NCBI RefSeq assembly: GCF_000829695.1
Contig: NZ_BBNN01000043.1
Span: 1 to 64,000, forward strand
DNA from: Streptomyces sp. NBRC 110035
Lineage (GTDB): Bacteria > Actinomycetota > Actinomycetes > Streptomycetales > Streptomycetaceae
Length of the DNA: 64,000 nt
Direction: 5' to 3'
Shown here piece by piece: positions 46,492 through 57,139 of this stretch (its first letter is position 1; every line of letters begins with the position of its first letter). The position numbers and the translations under genes are program-made. The notes below the pieces were generated by a model. It was not told where the DNA came from and did no database searches. It was given only the letters and a program-made list of their open reading frames with translations.

Positions 46492-47802
46492 ATGGGCAGT
46501 CCCGGTTCGTTGCGTACGAGGGCGGTGGCGGCGACCGCGGTCGTCGGCGCGCTGACGCTCGTCGTCGGCTGCAGCAGCAGTAACGATTCGGCCACGGGTG
46601 GTGGCAAGAAGGACGGCAAGGTCACCATCACCATGGGCCTGTACGGGGTGATGGGCATCAAGGAGACGGGCCTTCTCGAGCAGTACGAGAAGGAGAACCC
46701 GAACGTCGACATCAAGGCCGAGATCGCCGGTGACGAGCAGACGTACTACACCGCGCTGCAGACCAGGCTCGCCGCCGGCAAGGGCCTGAAGGACATCCAG
46801 GGCATCGAGATCGGCCGGGCCAAGGAGATCACCGAGACCCAGGCGGGCAAGTTCGCGGACTTCTCCGATGTATCGGGCACCGACCACTTCCTGCCGTGGA
46901 AGGAGTCCCAGATCAGTACCCAGGACGGCAAGGTGCTGGGCTTGGGCACCGACATCGGCCCGATGGCCGTCTGCTATCGCAAGGACTACTTCGAGCAGGC
47001 CGGCCTGCCCACCGACCGCGAGGAGGTCGCCAAGCTGTGGGAGGGGGACTGGCAGAAGTACGTCGAGGTCGGCCGCACCTTCAAGAAGGACTTCAAGGGT
47101 GACGACGTGTCCTACATGGACGCGTCCAGCGGCCTGTTCAACGCCATGGTCTACGGCTACCCCGAGCAGTTCTACGACGCCGAGGGCGAGCTGATCTACG
47201 ACAAGAACCCGGCCGTCAAGGAGGCGTGGAACCTCGCCGCCGACGCCGCCGAGGACGGCCTGAGCGCCAAGCTCCGCCAGTTCCAGCCGGGTTGGGACCC
47301 GGGCCTGGCCAACGGCACGTTCGCCACGGCCGTGTGCCCGGCGTGGATGCTCAGTCACATCAGCGAGAAGGCCGGCGAGCCGAACAAGGGCAAGTGGGAC
47401 GTCGCCAGGGCCCCCAAGGGCGCCAACTGGGGCGGTTCCTTCCTCGGAGTGATCGACCAGAGCCCGGTGAAGGAGGAGGCCAAGAAGCTCGTCGCCTGGC
47501 TGACCGCGCCGGAGCAGCAGGCCCACATCTTCAAGGAGATCGGCAACATCCCGTCCTCGCGCGAGGCGCTGGAGAGCGATGACGTGAAGAACGCCGAGTC
47601 GGAGTACTTCAGCGACGCGCCGATCGGCGAGATCTTCGGCGCCGCCGCCCAGGAGATCCCCGACGAGCAGGTCCTCGGCCGTAAGGACGGCACGATCAAG
47701 GACACCTTCTCCCAGGGCCTGACTCTGATCGAGCAGCAGGACACCCCGCGTGACGAGGCGTGGAAGACCACCGCGGAGCGCATCGAGAAGGCCGTCGGCT
47801 GA
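46492..47802 (+). CDS. Sugar ABC transporter substrate-binding lipoprotein (CebE-like)
   Basis: A 436-residue extracellular lipoprotein. ATG 46492 has a near-perfect AGGAGGAG site. Signal peptide ends in a lipobox (LTLVVGCSSS). The mature part is a family-1 solute-binding protein: YYTALQTRLAAGKGLKDIQG, LGLGTDIGPMAVCYRKDYFE and WDPGLANGTFATAVCPAWM, phrases very close to cellobiose/cellotriose-binding CebE as I remember it. It captures the oligosaccharide and delivers it to the two permeases downstream. The ATPase is not encoded here; the shared MsiK-type ATPase presumably serves, as for Ceb (inference). Confidence 0.92.
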   Translation: MGSPGSLRTRAVAATAVVGALTLVVGCSSSNDSATGGGKKDGKVTITMGLYGVMGIKETGLLEQYEKENPNVDIKAEIAGDEQTYYTALQTRLAAGKGLKDIQGIEIGRAKEITETQAGKFADFSDVSGTDHFLPWKESQISTQDGKVLGLGTDIGPMAVCYRKDYFEQAGLPTDREEVAKLWEGDWQKYVEVGRTFKKDFKGDDVSYMDASSGLFNAMVYGYPEQFYDAEGELIYDKNPAVKEAWNLAADAAEDGLSAKLRQFQPGWDPGLANGTFATAVCPAWMLSHISEKAGEPNKGKWDVARAPKGANWGGSFLGVIDQSPVKEEAKKLVAWLTAPEQQAHIFKEIGNIPSSREALESDDVKNAESEYFSDAPIGEIFGAAAQEIPDEQVLGRKDGTIKDTFSQGLTLIEQQDTPRDEAWKTTAERIEKAVG

Positions 47803-47822
47803 CCCGTCGCCCCATCGGCCGT

Positions 47823-47855
47823 CCGGGCCCGTCCGCAACCTGCCGACGGGCCCGG
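47823..47855 (+). promoter_or_regulatory. Intercistronic stem-loop between binding protein and permease genes
   Basis: CCGGGCCCGTC and GACGGGCCCGG form an 11-bp stem with an 11-nt loop in the 91-bp gap. Such hairpins often stabilise upstream binding-protein mRNA or partly terminate, so that binding protein exceeds permease. Confidence 0.55.
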
Positions 47856-47893
47856 GGCGGCTCACACATCCGCTCCCAGGAAGGAAAAGTCGG

Positions 47894-48889
47894 GTGGCCA
47901 CCTCCACCACGAAGGCCCTGGCCGGCGGGGAGCCCTCGGGCCCGCCGCCGAAGACGGACGGCGAGGGCACCGCCCGGCGGCGCGGCGCGCTGCTGCACCG
48001 GCTGGACGTCAGAGGCGCCCCGTACGCGTTCGTCGCGCCGTTCTTCGTCGTCTTCGCCGCCTTCAGCTTCTACCCCCTCGTCTACACGTCGTGGATCTCC
48101 CTGCACCGGGTGGAACTGGCCACCCTCGACGTCATGGAATGGGTGGCGTTCGACAACTACGTCGAACTCTGGAACGACGCACGGTTCTGGAACGCGCTGG
48201 CGAACACCCTCACCATCGGTGTCATCTCCACGGTGCCGCAGCTGCTGATGGCGCTCGGCCTGGCGCACCTGCTCAACTACCGGATGCGCGCTTCGCTGTT
48301 CTTCCGCGTCGCCTCGCTGGTCCCCTACGCCACCTCGGTCGCCGCCGCGGCCCTCGTGTTCACCATGATCTTCGAACGCGACTTCGGCATGATCAACTGG
48401 GCGCTCGGCACGGTCGGCATCGACCCGGTGAACTGGGAGGCCGACAAGTGGCCCGCCCAGGTCGCCATCTCCACCATCGTCATCTGGCGCTGGACCGGTT
48501 ACAACGCGCTGCTCTACCTGGCCGCCATGCAGGCGATCCCCGCCGAACGGTACGAGGCCGCCGCCATCGACGGCGCCTCCCGGTGGAAGCAGTTCACCCA
48601 CGTCACCGTCCCCGGAATCCGCTCCACCATCGTCTTCACCATCGTGCTCTCCACGATCGGCGCCACCCAGCTGTTCGGCGAGCCGCTGATCTTCGGCCAG
48701 GGACCCAACGGCGTCACCGGTGGCGCGGACAACCAGTACCAGACCCTGGGCCTGCTGCTGTACGAGGAGGGCTGGAAGAACTACCAGATGGGCCGCTCGG
48801 CCACCGTCGCGTGGGCGATGTTCCTGCTGCTCGTCCTCGTCTTCGTGGCGCAGCGCCTGATCAAACGCCTGCGTTCCCGTACGTCCTGA
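47894..48889 (+). CDS. Sugar ABC transporter permease (CebF-like)
   Basis: A 331-residue polytopic membrane protein. GTG 47894 follows GGAAGGAAAA. After a ~45-residue cytoplasmic N-terminus there are six predicted helices (YAFVAPFFVVFAAFSFYPLV first). The EAA loop that docks the ATPase reads YEAAAIDGASRWKQFTHVTV near residue 220. It is MalF-type in position and size and pairs with the next gene. Confidence 0.93.
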   Translation: MATSTTKALAGGEPSGPPPKTDGEGTARRRGALLHRLDVRGAPYAFVAPFFVVFAAFSFYPLVYTSWISLHRVELATLDVMEWVAFDNYVELWNDARFWNALANTLTIGVISTVPQLLMALGLAHLLNYRMRASLFFRVASLVPYATSVAAAALVFTMIFERDFGMINWALGTVGIDPVNWEADKWPAQVAISTIVIWRWTGYNALLYLAAMQAIPAERYEAAAIDGASRWKQFTHVTVPGIRSTIVFTIVLSTIGATQLFGEPLIFGQGPNGVTGGADNQYQTLGLLLYEEGWKNYQMGRSATVAWAMFLLLVLVFVAQRLIKRLRSRTS

Positions 48890-48901
48890 CCTGGAGTCGC
48901 C

Positions 48902-49822
48902 ATGACCATCCACAGCCTCCCGGCCCGGACGGACACCCCGGCCGGGCCCTCCGCCGAGAAGCCGGGCCGCGGCGGCCGCCGGCTGATGCGCCCGCGTGCC
49001 GGCCGTCAGCACCACGCCGGCCCGCTCGCCTACATCCTGCTCGCCGTCATGGCGGTGCTGTCGATCTTCCCGCTGTACTGGACGATGGTGGCGGCCTCCA
49101 CCGACAACACCCGGGTCAGCCAGACGCCGCCGCCGTTCCTGCCCGGCCCGAACCTGTTCAGCAACCTCGCCCGAGCCTGGGACGAGGCGGCGATGGGCAA
49201 GGCCATGGTCAACAGCCTGATCGTGGCCGGAGTGATCGCCATGTCCACGGTGATGTTCGCGACCCTGGCGGGTTTCGCCTTCGCCAAACTGCGGTTCAAG
49301 GGGCGCAACGCCCTGCTCATGCTGGTGATCGGCACCATGCTGGTGCCGCCGCAGCTCGGCGTCGTACCGCTGTTCATGATGATGTCCGAGCTGGGCTGGT
49401 CGCAGCAGCTGCCCGCCGTCATCTTCCCCACCCTGGTGAGCGCGGTCGGTGTCTTCTTCATGCGGCAGTACCTCTCGGAGGCACTGCCGGACGAACTCGT
49501 CGAGGCCGGACGCGTGGACGGGGCGCACTCGTTGCGGATCTTCTGGAGCATCGTGCTGCCTGTCGCGCGGCCCGCGATGGCGGTCCTGTTCATGATCACC
49601 TTCGTGCACGCGTGGAACGACTTCTTCTGGCCCTTCGTGGTGCTCGACATGACCAACCCCACGGTCCCCGTCGCCCTCACCCAGCTCAGCGCGGGCTATG
49701 TCCGCGACCAGTCGTTGATCATGGCCGGCGCGCTGCTCGGCACGCTCCCGCTGCTGGTCATGTTCATCGTCTTCGGCCGCCAGATCGTCAGCGGCATCAT
49801 GGCGGGCGCCGTCAAGGGCTGA
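48902..49822 (+). CDS. Sugar ABC transporter permease (CebG-like)
   Basis: A 306-residue MalG-type permease, 12 bases after its partner's stop. ATG 48902 has a TGGAG site. Six predicted helices, the EAA motif VEAGRVDGAHSLRIFWSIVL near residue 200, and a C-terminal GRQIVSGIMAGAVKG typical of MalG-like permeases, which contacts the ATPase. Together with the preceding gene it forms the membrane channel of the oligosaccharide importer. Confidence 0.93.
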   Translation: MTIHSLPARTDTPAGPSAEKPGRGGRRLMRPRAGRQHHAGPLAYILLAVMAVLSIFPLYWTMVAASTDNTRVSQTPPPFLPGPNLFSNLARAWDEAAMGKAMVNSLIVAGVIAMSTVMFATLAGFAFAKLRFKGRNALLMLVIGTMLVPPQLGVVPLFMMMSELGWSQQLPAVIFPTLVSAVGVFFMRQYLSEALPDELVEAGRVDGAHSLRIFWSIVLPVARPAMAVLFMITFVHAWNDFFWPFVVLDMTNPTVPVALTQLSAGYVRDQSLIMAGALLGTLPLLVMFIVFGRQIVSGIMAGAVKG

Positions 49823-51373
<1,551 letters not shown>

Positions 51374-51384
51374 CCGCAGGCCGG

Positions 51385-51418
51385 CCCGGTGCGGCACCCT
51401 CGCGGGTCCCGCACCGGG
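51385..51418 (+). terminator. Terminator after the beta-glucoside operon
   Basis: Perfect 10-bp arms CCCGGTGCGG and CCGCACCGGG with a 14-nt loop, 11 bases after the GH1 stop. Confidence 0.75.
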
Positions 51419-51544
51419 GCGGGGACCAGGACCTGCCGGGACGCACGCCACCCGTTGCGGACCGCGGCCGCGCGGACGGGAACGAACGAGAACGGAGTGG
51501 TGCGTCGGTCCGGGGCGCACGAGGTGCCACCGGGTTTCGGGGGC

Positions 51545-51848
51545 GGGGCGACGCTCCACTGCCGCAGGCCGACGTCGTGGCCTTCAGGACCGCCTGCCAC
51601 ACCGCCGCTCGATCCACCCGCGGCAGCGTCGGCGACGTGACCTCGGGCCCCCTCCTCGGTGAGGGTGCCGAGCCCGGCGACGGTCCTGCCGTCCTTGCGG
51701 AACATCCCGCCCCCACGTTCCCCCCGGTTCCCATGGACTCGGAGTCCCAGCCGAGTACCGCGCCCCGGAAGGCCGCGGCGGCCCGGACGCCGGGGGTGCC
51801 CAGGTCGAACCGGCAGGGAGAGCCGGGGGCGGACCCAGCGGTGATCAC
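51545..51848 (-). pseudogene. Second degenerate VOC-family gene
   Basis: GTG 51848 has a good GGAGGGA site and encodes CRFDLGTPGVRAAAAFRGAV then LGWDSESMGTGG, the classic first half of a VOC domain. Near 51725 the continuation jumps to another frame as MFRKDGRTVAGLGTLTEEGA. Beyond this, down to about 51545, the sequence degenerates and no intact second VOC unit can be read. The start signals are intact, so inactivation looks recent relative to the rest. Confidence 0.6.
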
Positions 51849-52137
51849 GACGATTCCCTCCGCTGTTCCCGTGTCGTTCCGCGTGGTCCCGGCGTGCCAC
51901 CAGGCCCTGACAGCCGCTCCTCGACCGGTCCGGTCCACGGCCCCGCGGAACCGGGGTGCCGACACCACGCAGCCCACGCGCCGGCCCCCTTCACCCGTAT
52001 CGCCCATGGCACGCGCCCGGTCCCGGCCCGGAGGCCCGGAGCACGCGGTGCTGTGTCGCGGGGCCCGCAAAGGAACGCCGGTTATTAGTCGTCCCGCCCT
52101 CCTTGCCCCCTCCTGCCGCGTGGCGGCAAAGTCATCG

Positions 52138-52151
52138 CTAATCCGCATTAG
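52138..52151. promoter_or_regulatory. LacI operator, distal copy
   Basis: CTAATCCGCATTAG, a one-mismatch copy of the perfect palindrome at 52180. Centre-to-centre distance is 42 bp, about four helical turns, so both sites face the same side of the DNA. Confidence 0.7.
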
Positions 52152-52179
52152 CACTGCACAGGTGCCCCGCAGTGCGTAC

Positions 52180-52193
52180 CTAATGCGCATTAG
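52180..52193. promoter_or_regulatory. LacI operator, proximal copy
   Basis: CTAATGCGCATTAG is a perfect 14-bp palindrome with the central CG step typical of LacI-family operators, 16 bp before the start of the LacI gene. The two sites bracket the only AT-rich stretch of this intergenic region and presumably the promoter of the LacI gene and operon. Confidence 0.8.
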
Positions 52194-52208
52194 TCGAAGG
52201 GGTGGAGC

Positions 52209-53294
52209 ATGGCGGAAAAGATCCCTTCCGCGCAGCGGCGCGGCCGGCCGCGCCAGGCCGAGGTGGCCCGGCTCGCCGGGGTGTCCCAGACCACGGTGTC
52301 GCTGGTGCTCGGCGGCAACAAGCAGGGCATCGCCCTGCACGAGGACACCCGTGCACGGGTACTGTCCGCCGCGCGCGAGCTCGGTTACGTGCCCGACCCG
52401 GCCGCCCGCCGTCTCGCCGCCGCCCGGAACAATCTCCTCGGCGTCTTCAGTTTCACCGCCACCTTCCCGACCGCCGTGGAGCACTCGTACTACCCGTTCC
52501 TCGTCGGTGTGGAGCAGGAGGCCGCCGCCCAGGGCTACGACCTGGTGCTCTTCACCGGCTCCAGCTCCGGCGGGGCACAGGCGGGGGAGCCCGGAGCGCT
52601 GAACCGGGTGCGCCTCGCGGACGGTTGCCTGTTCCTCGGCCGTCATGTCCCCGACGACCAGTTGCGGCAGCTCGTCGCCGACGGCTACCCGGCCGTGCAC
52701 ATCGGCCGCCGCGAGGAGCCGGAGGGACTCGCCTGGGTCGGCGCCGACTACGTCGCCGCCGGAGCCGAGGTCGTCCGGCACCTCGCCGGGCTCGGCCACC
52801 GGCGTGTCGTCCTCGTCCGCGAGGACGACGACGCCCCGGCCTCCACCGACCGCGAGCGCGGCTTCCGCACCGGGCTTGCCGAATGCGCCGGCCGGCGTGC
52901 CATGGACGACCCCGCGGCCGTGGTCCGCACCGCGCGCCCCGCGGGCGACATCACACCCGCGTGGGTGCGTGCCCGGCTCGCCGAGGGCGTCACCGCCTTC
53001 GTCGCCGAGGAGACCGACACCGGAGCGGCCTGGCGGGCCCTGCACACGGCCGTCGCCGCCGCCGGGCTCGACGTGCCCGGCGGCGTGTCGCTGGCGCTGC
53101 TCGGGTCCCCGCCCGCCGACCTGGCCGCCGCCCGGTCACCGACCGGCTTCGACGTCCCCCGGGCCGAACTGGGCGCCGCCGCGGTCCGCATGCTCACCGC
53201 ACAGCTCTCCGGCCAGGAGCGCGCCGAGTCTCTCGTGGCCTGCGGCTTCCGCGCCGGGCACACCACGGGCCCACCGCCCGGCGGGACCCGCTGA
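52209..53294 (+). CDS. LacI-family transcriptional regulator
   Basis: A 361-residue repressor-type protein. ATG 52209 has a GGTGGAGC site. DNA-binding domain: QAEVARLAGVSQTTVSLVLG (about 18-37), hinge YVPDPAARRLAAARNNLLGV. The sensor domain (GVFSFTATFPTAVEHSYYPF, HIGRREEPEGLAWVGADYVA) is of the periplasmic-binding fold. It is the first gene of a unit that continues with an FAD oxidoreductase and hydantoinase/permease remnants; all appear to have been under the paired operators upstream. The downstream genes are broken, so it may now regulate only itself and the exported propeller protein. Confidence 0.9.
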   Translation: MAEKIPSAQRRGRPRQAEVARLAGVSQTTVSLVLGGNKQGIALHEDTRARVLSAARELGYVPDPAARRLAAARNNLLGVFSFTATFPTAVEHSYYPFLVGVEQEAAAQGYDLVLFTGSSSGGAQAGEPGALNRVRLADGCLFLGRHVPDDQLRQLVADGYPAVHIGRREEPEGLAWVGADYVAAGAEVVRHLAGLGHRRVVLVREDDDAPASTDRERGFRTGLAECAGRRAMDDPAAVVRTARPAGDITPAWVRARLAEGVTAFVAEETDTGAAWRALHTAVAAAGLDVPGGVSLALLGSPPADLAAARSPTGFDVPRAELGAAAVRMLTAQLSGQERAESLVACGFRAGHTTGPPPGGTR

Positions 53295-53337
53295 CAGCAC
53301 CCCCGGTCCAGGTCCCCCACCCGGTCCGCCGCGGCCG

Positions 53338-54924
53338 CGGCGGACCGGGCGGCGGCACGGGCGGTGTGGCCGCCGCGCTCGCCGCCTGCCGTGCGGGGCG
53401 CACCGTCGTCCTCACCGAGGAGACCGACTGGATCGGCGGCCAGCTCACCTCGCAGGCCGTCCCGCCGGACGAACACCCGTGGGTCGAGCAGTTCGGTGTC
53501 ACGGCCACCTACCGGGCGCTGCGCGAATCGATCCGCTCCCACTACCGGCAGTGGTATCCGCTGCGCGCCGAAGCGCGGGCCCTGCCGCTGCTCAACCCCG
53601 GGGCCGGCCGCGTCAGCAAGCTCTGCCACGAGCCGCGCGTCGCCGTCGCCGTCCTGGAGTCGATGCTCGCCCCGCACGTCGCCGCCGGCCGGCTCACCGT
53701 GCTGACCCACACCCGGCCCGTCGCCGCCGACACCGACGGCGACCTGGTCCGTGCCGTCACCCTGGAGGACGTCCGCGACGGCGCCCGGCACACCGTCGCC
53801 GCCTCCTACGTCCTCGACGCCACCGAGACCGGCGAGCTGCTGGAACTCGCGGGCGTCGAGCACGCGCTGGGCGCCGAGGCCCGCTCCGAGTACGACGAGC
53901 CGCACGCACCCGAGACCGCCGACCCGCTCAACCAGCAGGGCATCACCGTCTGCTTCGCCCTCTCCCACCACCAGGGCGAGAACCACACCATCGACCGCCC
54001 CGCCGACTACGGCTTCTGGCGCTCCTACCGGCCGGACTTCTGGCCCGGTCCGCTCCTCGGCCTCCTCGCGCCCGACCCCCGTTCCCTGGAGGCCGTGCCG
54101 CGCACCTTCGAGCCCAACCCCGACATCGACCCGCTCGACGTCAGCGCAGACCAGAGCGCCGACGCCGGCGGCAAGGAACTGTGGGGCTTCCGCCGCATCC
54201 TCGCCGGCAGACTGCACCGCCCCGGCGCGTTCGACTCCGACATCACCCTGGTCAACTGGCCGCTCAACGACTACTGGCTCAAACCGCTCGTCGGCGCCGG
54301 CGAGGAGACCGGCCGCGCCGCCGTCACCGAGGCCCGCCGGCTGTCGCTGTCCGTCCTGTACTGGCTGCAGACCGAGGCCCCCAGGACCGACGGCGGCACC
54401 GGCTTCCCCGGCCTGCGACCGCGCCCCGACGTCACCGGCACCGCCGACGGCCTCGCCAAGGCCCCGCGTACGTAAGCGAGTCCCGCCGCATCAAGGCCCT
54501 CACCACCGTCACCGAGCACGACGTCGCCATCGACCTCGTCGGCCCGTACGGCGGCACCCGCCACCGCGACTCCGTCGGCGCCTACCGCATCGACCTGCAC
54601 CCCTCCACCGGCGGCGACAACTACATCGACATCGGCTCCGTGCCCTTCGAGATCCCCCTCGGCGCCCTGGTGCCGCGCCGGGTGCGCAACCTGCTGCCCG
54701 CCGGCAAGAACATCGGCACCACCCACATCACCAACGGCTGCTACCGCCTGCACCCCGTCGAGTGGAACATCGGCGAGGTCGCCGGCGCGCTCGCCGCGCA
54801 CTGCCTGGAGGAAGGGGTCCGCCCGCACCAGGTGCAGGGCGAGGACAAGCGGCTGGAGGAGTTCACCCGCGTACTCGACCGGGCCGGCGTCCAGCGCCAC
54901 TGGCCCGACGTGCGCGGCTACTGA
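53338..54924 (+). pseudogene. FAD-dependent oxidoreductase (FAD_oxidored type), start lost and frameshifted
   Basis: The frame opens with GGPGGGTGGVAAALAACRAG, a Rossmann FAD motif lacking its first beta strand; no in-frame start codon or ribosome-binding site precedes it. It continues with TVVLTEETDWIGGQLTSQAV, VLDATETGELLELAGVEHAL and GFRRILAG, and meets TAA near 54472. Missing one base near 54466-54470, the protein resumes in the next frame as YVSESRRIKALTTVTEHDVA, HPSTGGDNYIDIGSVPFEIP and NIGTTHITNGCYRLHPVEWN to a normal stop at 54924. The family covers secreted or cytoplasmic flavoproteins of little-known substrate. Two independent defects indicate real inactivation. Confidence 0.8.
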
Positions 54925-55034
54925 CGACGCCGTACCACCGCACGCGCCGCGGGCCGGGCGGCACAGAGGCACCGTCCCGCCCGGCCCCGCACCGCCCGCT
55001 CTCCGTGCGCACGGCACAAGGAGGTGTCCCCCTC

Positions 55035-55902
55035 ATGACCCCGCACCGCATCCGCGTCGGCATCGACGTCGGCGGAACCTTCACCGACGCCACTGCCGGT
55101 CGACACGGTGAAGAGCTTCATGATGAGGCTGTTCCCGTTCGCGGCCTTCTTCGCCGTGCTGTTCGTGCTCGTCGAGACCCGCCGCAAGGGAGTCGAGCAC
55201 GCCTGGTCGCTGGCGTCGGCCGGAGAGCGGACCGGGGACGGCGACAGCCCGAAGAGCCCGGGCGGACGGCGACGCAGCCGCGCCCGCCACATGGGCGACG
55301 CGCCCTGGTACGCGCTGCTCGCCCCCGCCGTGCCGCTGGTCCTCGCGCTCGGCTTCGAACTGGCCATCATCCCCTCGATGCTCGCGGGCGTGCTGTGGGC
55401 ACTGGCGACCACCACCCGGCCGGGGCAGCTCAACAAGAGGCTCCTGCGCACCCTCTACGGTGGGTTCGAGACCGCCGCCCCGCCCATCGCGCTCTTCATC
55501 GCGATCGGCATCCTGCTCGCCGCGGTGAAGCTCCCCGGAGCCGTCGAGGCACTGAACCCGCTGGTGAAAGCCGTCGCACCGGACAACCCCGTCGTCTTCG
55601 TGCTGGTGTTCACCCTCCTCGTGCCGCTGTGCCTCTACCGCGGCCCGCTCAACGTCTACGGCCTCGGCGCCGGGATCGCCGGCGTCCTCATCGCCGCCGG
55701 CATCTACCCGGCCGTCGCCGTGCTGGGCCTGACCGCCTCGTACAACCAGGTGTTCGGCGTCAGCGACCCGACCAGTACCCAGACCGTGTGGGCGGCGCAG
55801 TACGCCGGCGTCGGCCCGCAGCAGGTCATGCTGCGCACCCTGCCCTACGTGTGGTGCGTCGCGCTCGGCGGTCTGATCGTCACCGCCACCACCCAGCTGT
55901 GA
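55035..55902 (+). pseudogene. Deletion fusion: hydantoinase/oxoprolinase start joined to a permease C-terminal half
   Basis: ATG 55035 with an excellent AAGGAGGTG site begins HRIRVGIDVGGTFTDA, the nucleotide-binding start of HyuA/5-oxoprolinase proteins. After about 22 codons homology ends. From 55108, one base out of frame, the sequence reads VKSFMMRLFPFAAFFAVLFV, then LCLYRGPLNVYGLGAGIAGV and LTASYNQVFGVSDPTSTQTV to a stop at 55902, the second half of a multi-helix permease of the gluconate/citrate-transporter type. The remaining ~650 codons of HyuA, any HyuB and the permease N-terminus are missing. An internal deletion with its junction near 55096-55108 explains this. Confidence 0.75.
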
Positions 55903-55952
55903 GCAGCCCCGCAGCCGTCCCCGCCCGGCCCGGCACGAGGAGCCGCAACGCC

Positions 55953-56957
55953 ATGACGCTCGACCGCCGCCTCTTCCTGCGCACCGCCACCGCCGGCGGC
56001 GCACTGCTCGCCCTCGGAGCGCAGGGCACCGCCATGGCCGCCGCCCCCGCAGGCTTCCCCGACTACCGCTACGTCCGCCCACTGCTCACCCCCGAGCAGC
56101 TCTCCTGCAACCCCACCGGGGAGATCATCTTCCCCTGCGTCCGCGGGGTCTACGACAAGCTGGGCAACCCGCTCGGCCGCTACTACCTCTACTACGCGCC
56201 GCACGACGCACCCGGTGGCATCTGTCTCGCCCACGGCGACTCGCCGGAGGGCCCGTTCACCGAGTACGCCGGCAACCCGATCGTCACCCACGCCTGGCCG
56301 CCGCACTACAAGGTCAGCCATGTCTCCTCACCGCACGTGCTCTGGAACGCCGACGCACGTGAGCTGTGGCTGTACTTCCACGGCGAGAACACCACCACCC
56401 GTCTCGCCCGCTCCAAGGACGGTGTGCACTTCACCTACGACAGGACGGTCCTCACCACCGCGATGATGCCGGCGGGCACCACCGGAACCTCGTACGCCCG
56501 GGTCTTCCGGCACGACCTGCCGGCCCGCGGCGCCCGCTACGTGATGCTCTTCATGTGGAACACCACCGCCAACCACCGCGACATCGGCTGGGGCTGGTCG
56601 GCGGACGGCCGGGACTGGGAGTTCGCCACGAAGCCGCTGATCGACCACGCCGCCGTCGGCGCGGTGAACGTCGGCGGGCCGCATCTGCTCACCCGGGGCG
56701 GCAGCGCGTACGTCGTGTACAACACCGACAGGGGCAGCGGCGGAGACATCCTGATCACCGAGGTGGGCAAGGACTTCTCACGCCGCGACCATCTCGGTGT
56801 GTTCTACGCCTCCGGTACCGCGGCGCCGGAGAACGGGCGCGCGGCGTCGCCGTCGTTCGGCACCGACGGCGGGGTTCCGTACATGATCTACGAGGCGGGA
56901 GAGCGGCTGTCGGGCTCCATCGCGCTCGCCCGCGGCACCGCGACCACGTTCATCTGA
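55953..56957 (+). CDS. Tat-exported five-bladed beta-propeller (GH43-like) protein
   Basis: A 334-residue secreted protein. The N-terminus DRRLFLRTATAGGALLALGA is a twin-arginine signal, cleaved near MAAA. The mature part has repeated motifs of the furanosidase/GH43-GH32-type propeller: RYYLYYAPHDAPGGICLAHG, SPHVLWNADARELWLYFHGE, GWGWSADGRDWEFA, GGVPYMIYEAGERL. No complete GH43 catalytic triad could be assigned by eye, so activity is uncertain. ATG 55953 has a GAGGAG site 11 bases upstream. It probably belonged to the LacI-controlled unit and is the only intact enzyme-like gene left in it. Confidence 0.78.
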   Translation: MTLDRRLFLRTATAGGALLALGAQGTAMAAAPAGFPDYRYVRPLLTPEQLSCNPTGEIIFPCVRGVYDKLGNPLGRYYLYYAPHDAPGGICLAHGDSPEGPFTEYAGNPIVTHAWPPHYKVSHVSSPHVLWNADARELWLYFHGENTTTRLARSKDGVHFTYDRTVLTTAMMPAGTTGTSYARVFRHDLPARGARYVMLFMWNTTANHRDIGWGWSADGRDWEFATKPLIDHAAVGAVNVGGPHLLTRGGSAYVVYNTDRGSGGDILITEVGKDFSRRDHLGVFYASGTAAPENGRAASPSFGTDGGVPYMIYEAGERLSGSIALARGTATTFI

Positions 56958-57139
56958 CGCCCCGGGTGCCGGCGAGCGGTGCGCTGCGGCACCACATCGG
57001 GATCCCCGGTCGCCACCACTGGGCCGTGGTGTTGCACCTCATGGCCGGCGCCGCCGCGGCGACCGATTTCCGCCAACGGGCGTTTGGTGCACGTGAGGAC
57101 TTCGCGACCGGGGCTCCGGGCGGAGGGATTCCGCCCCTC

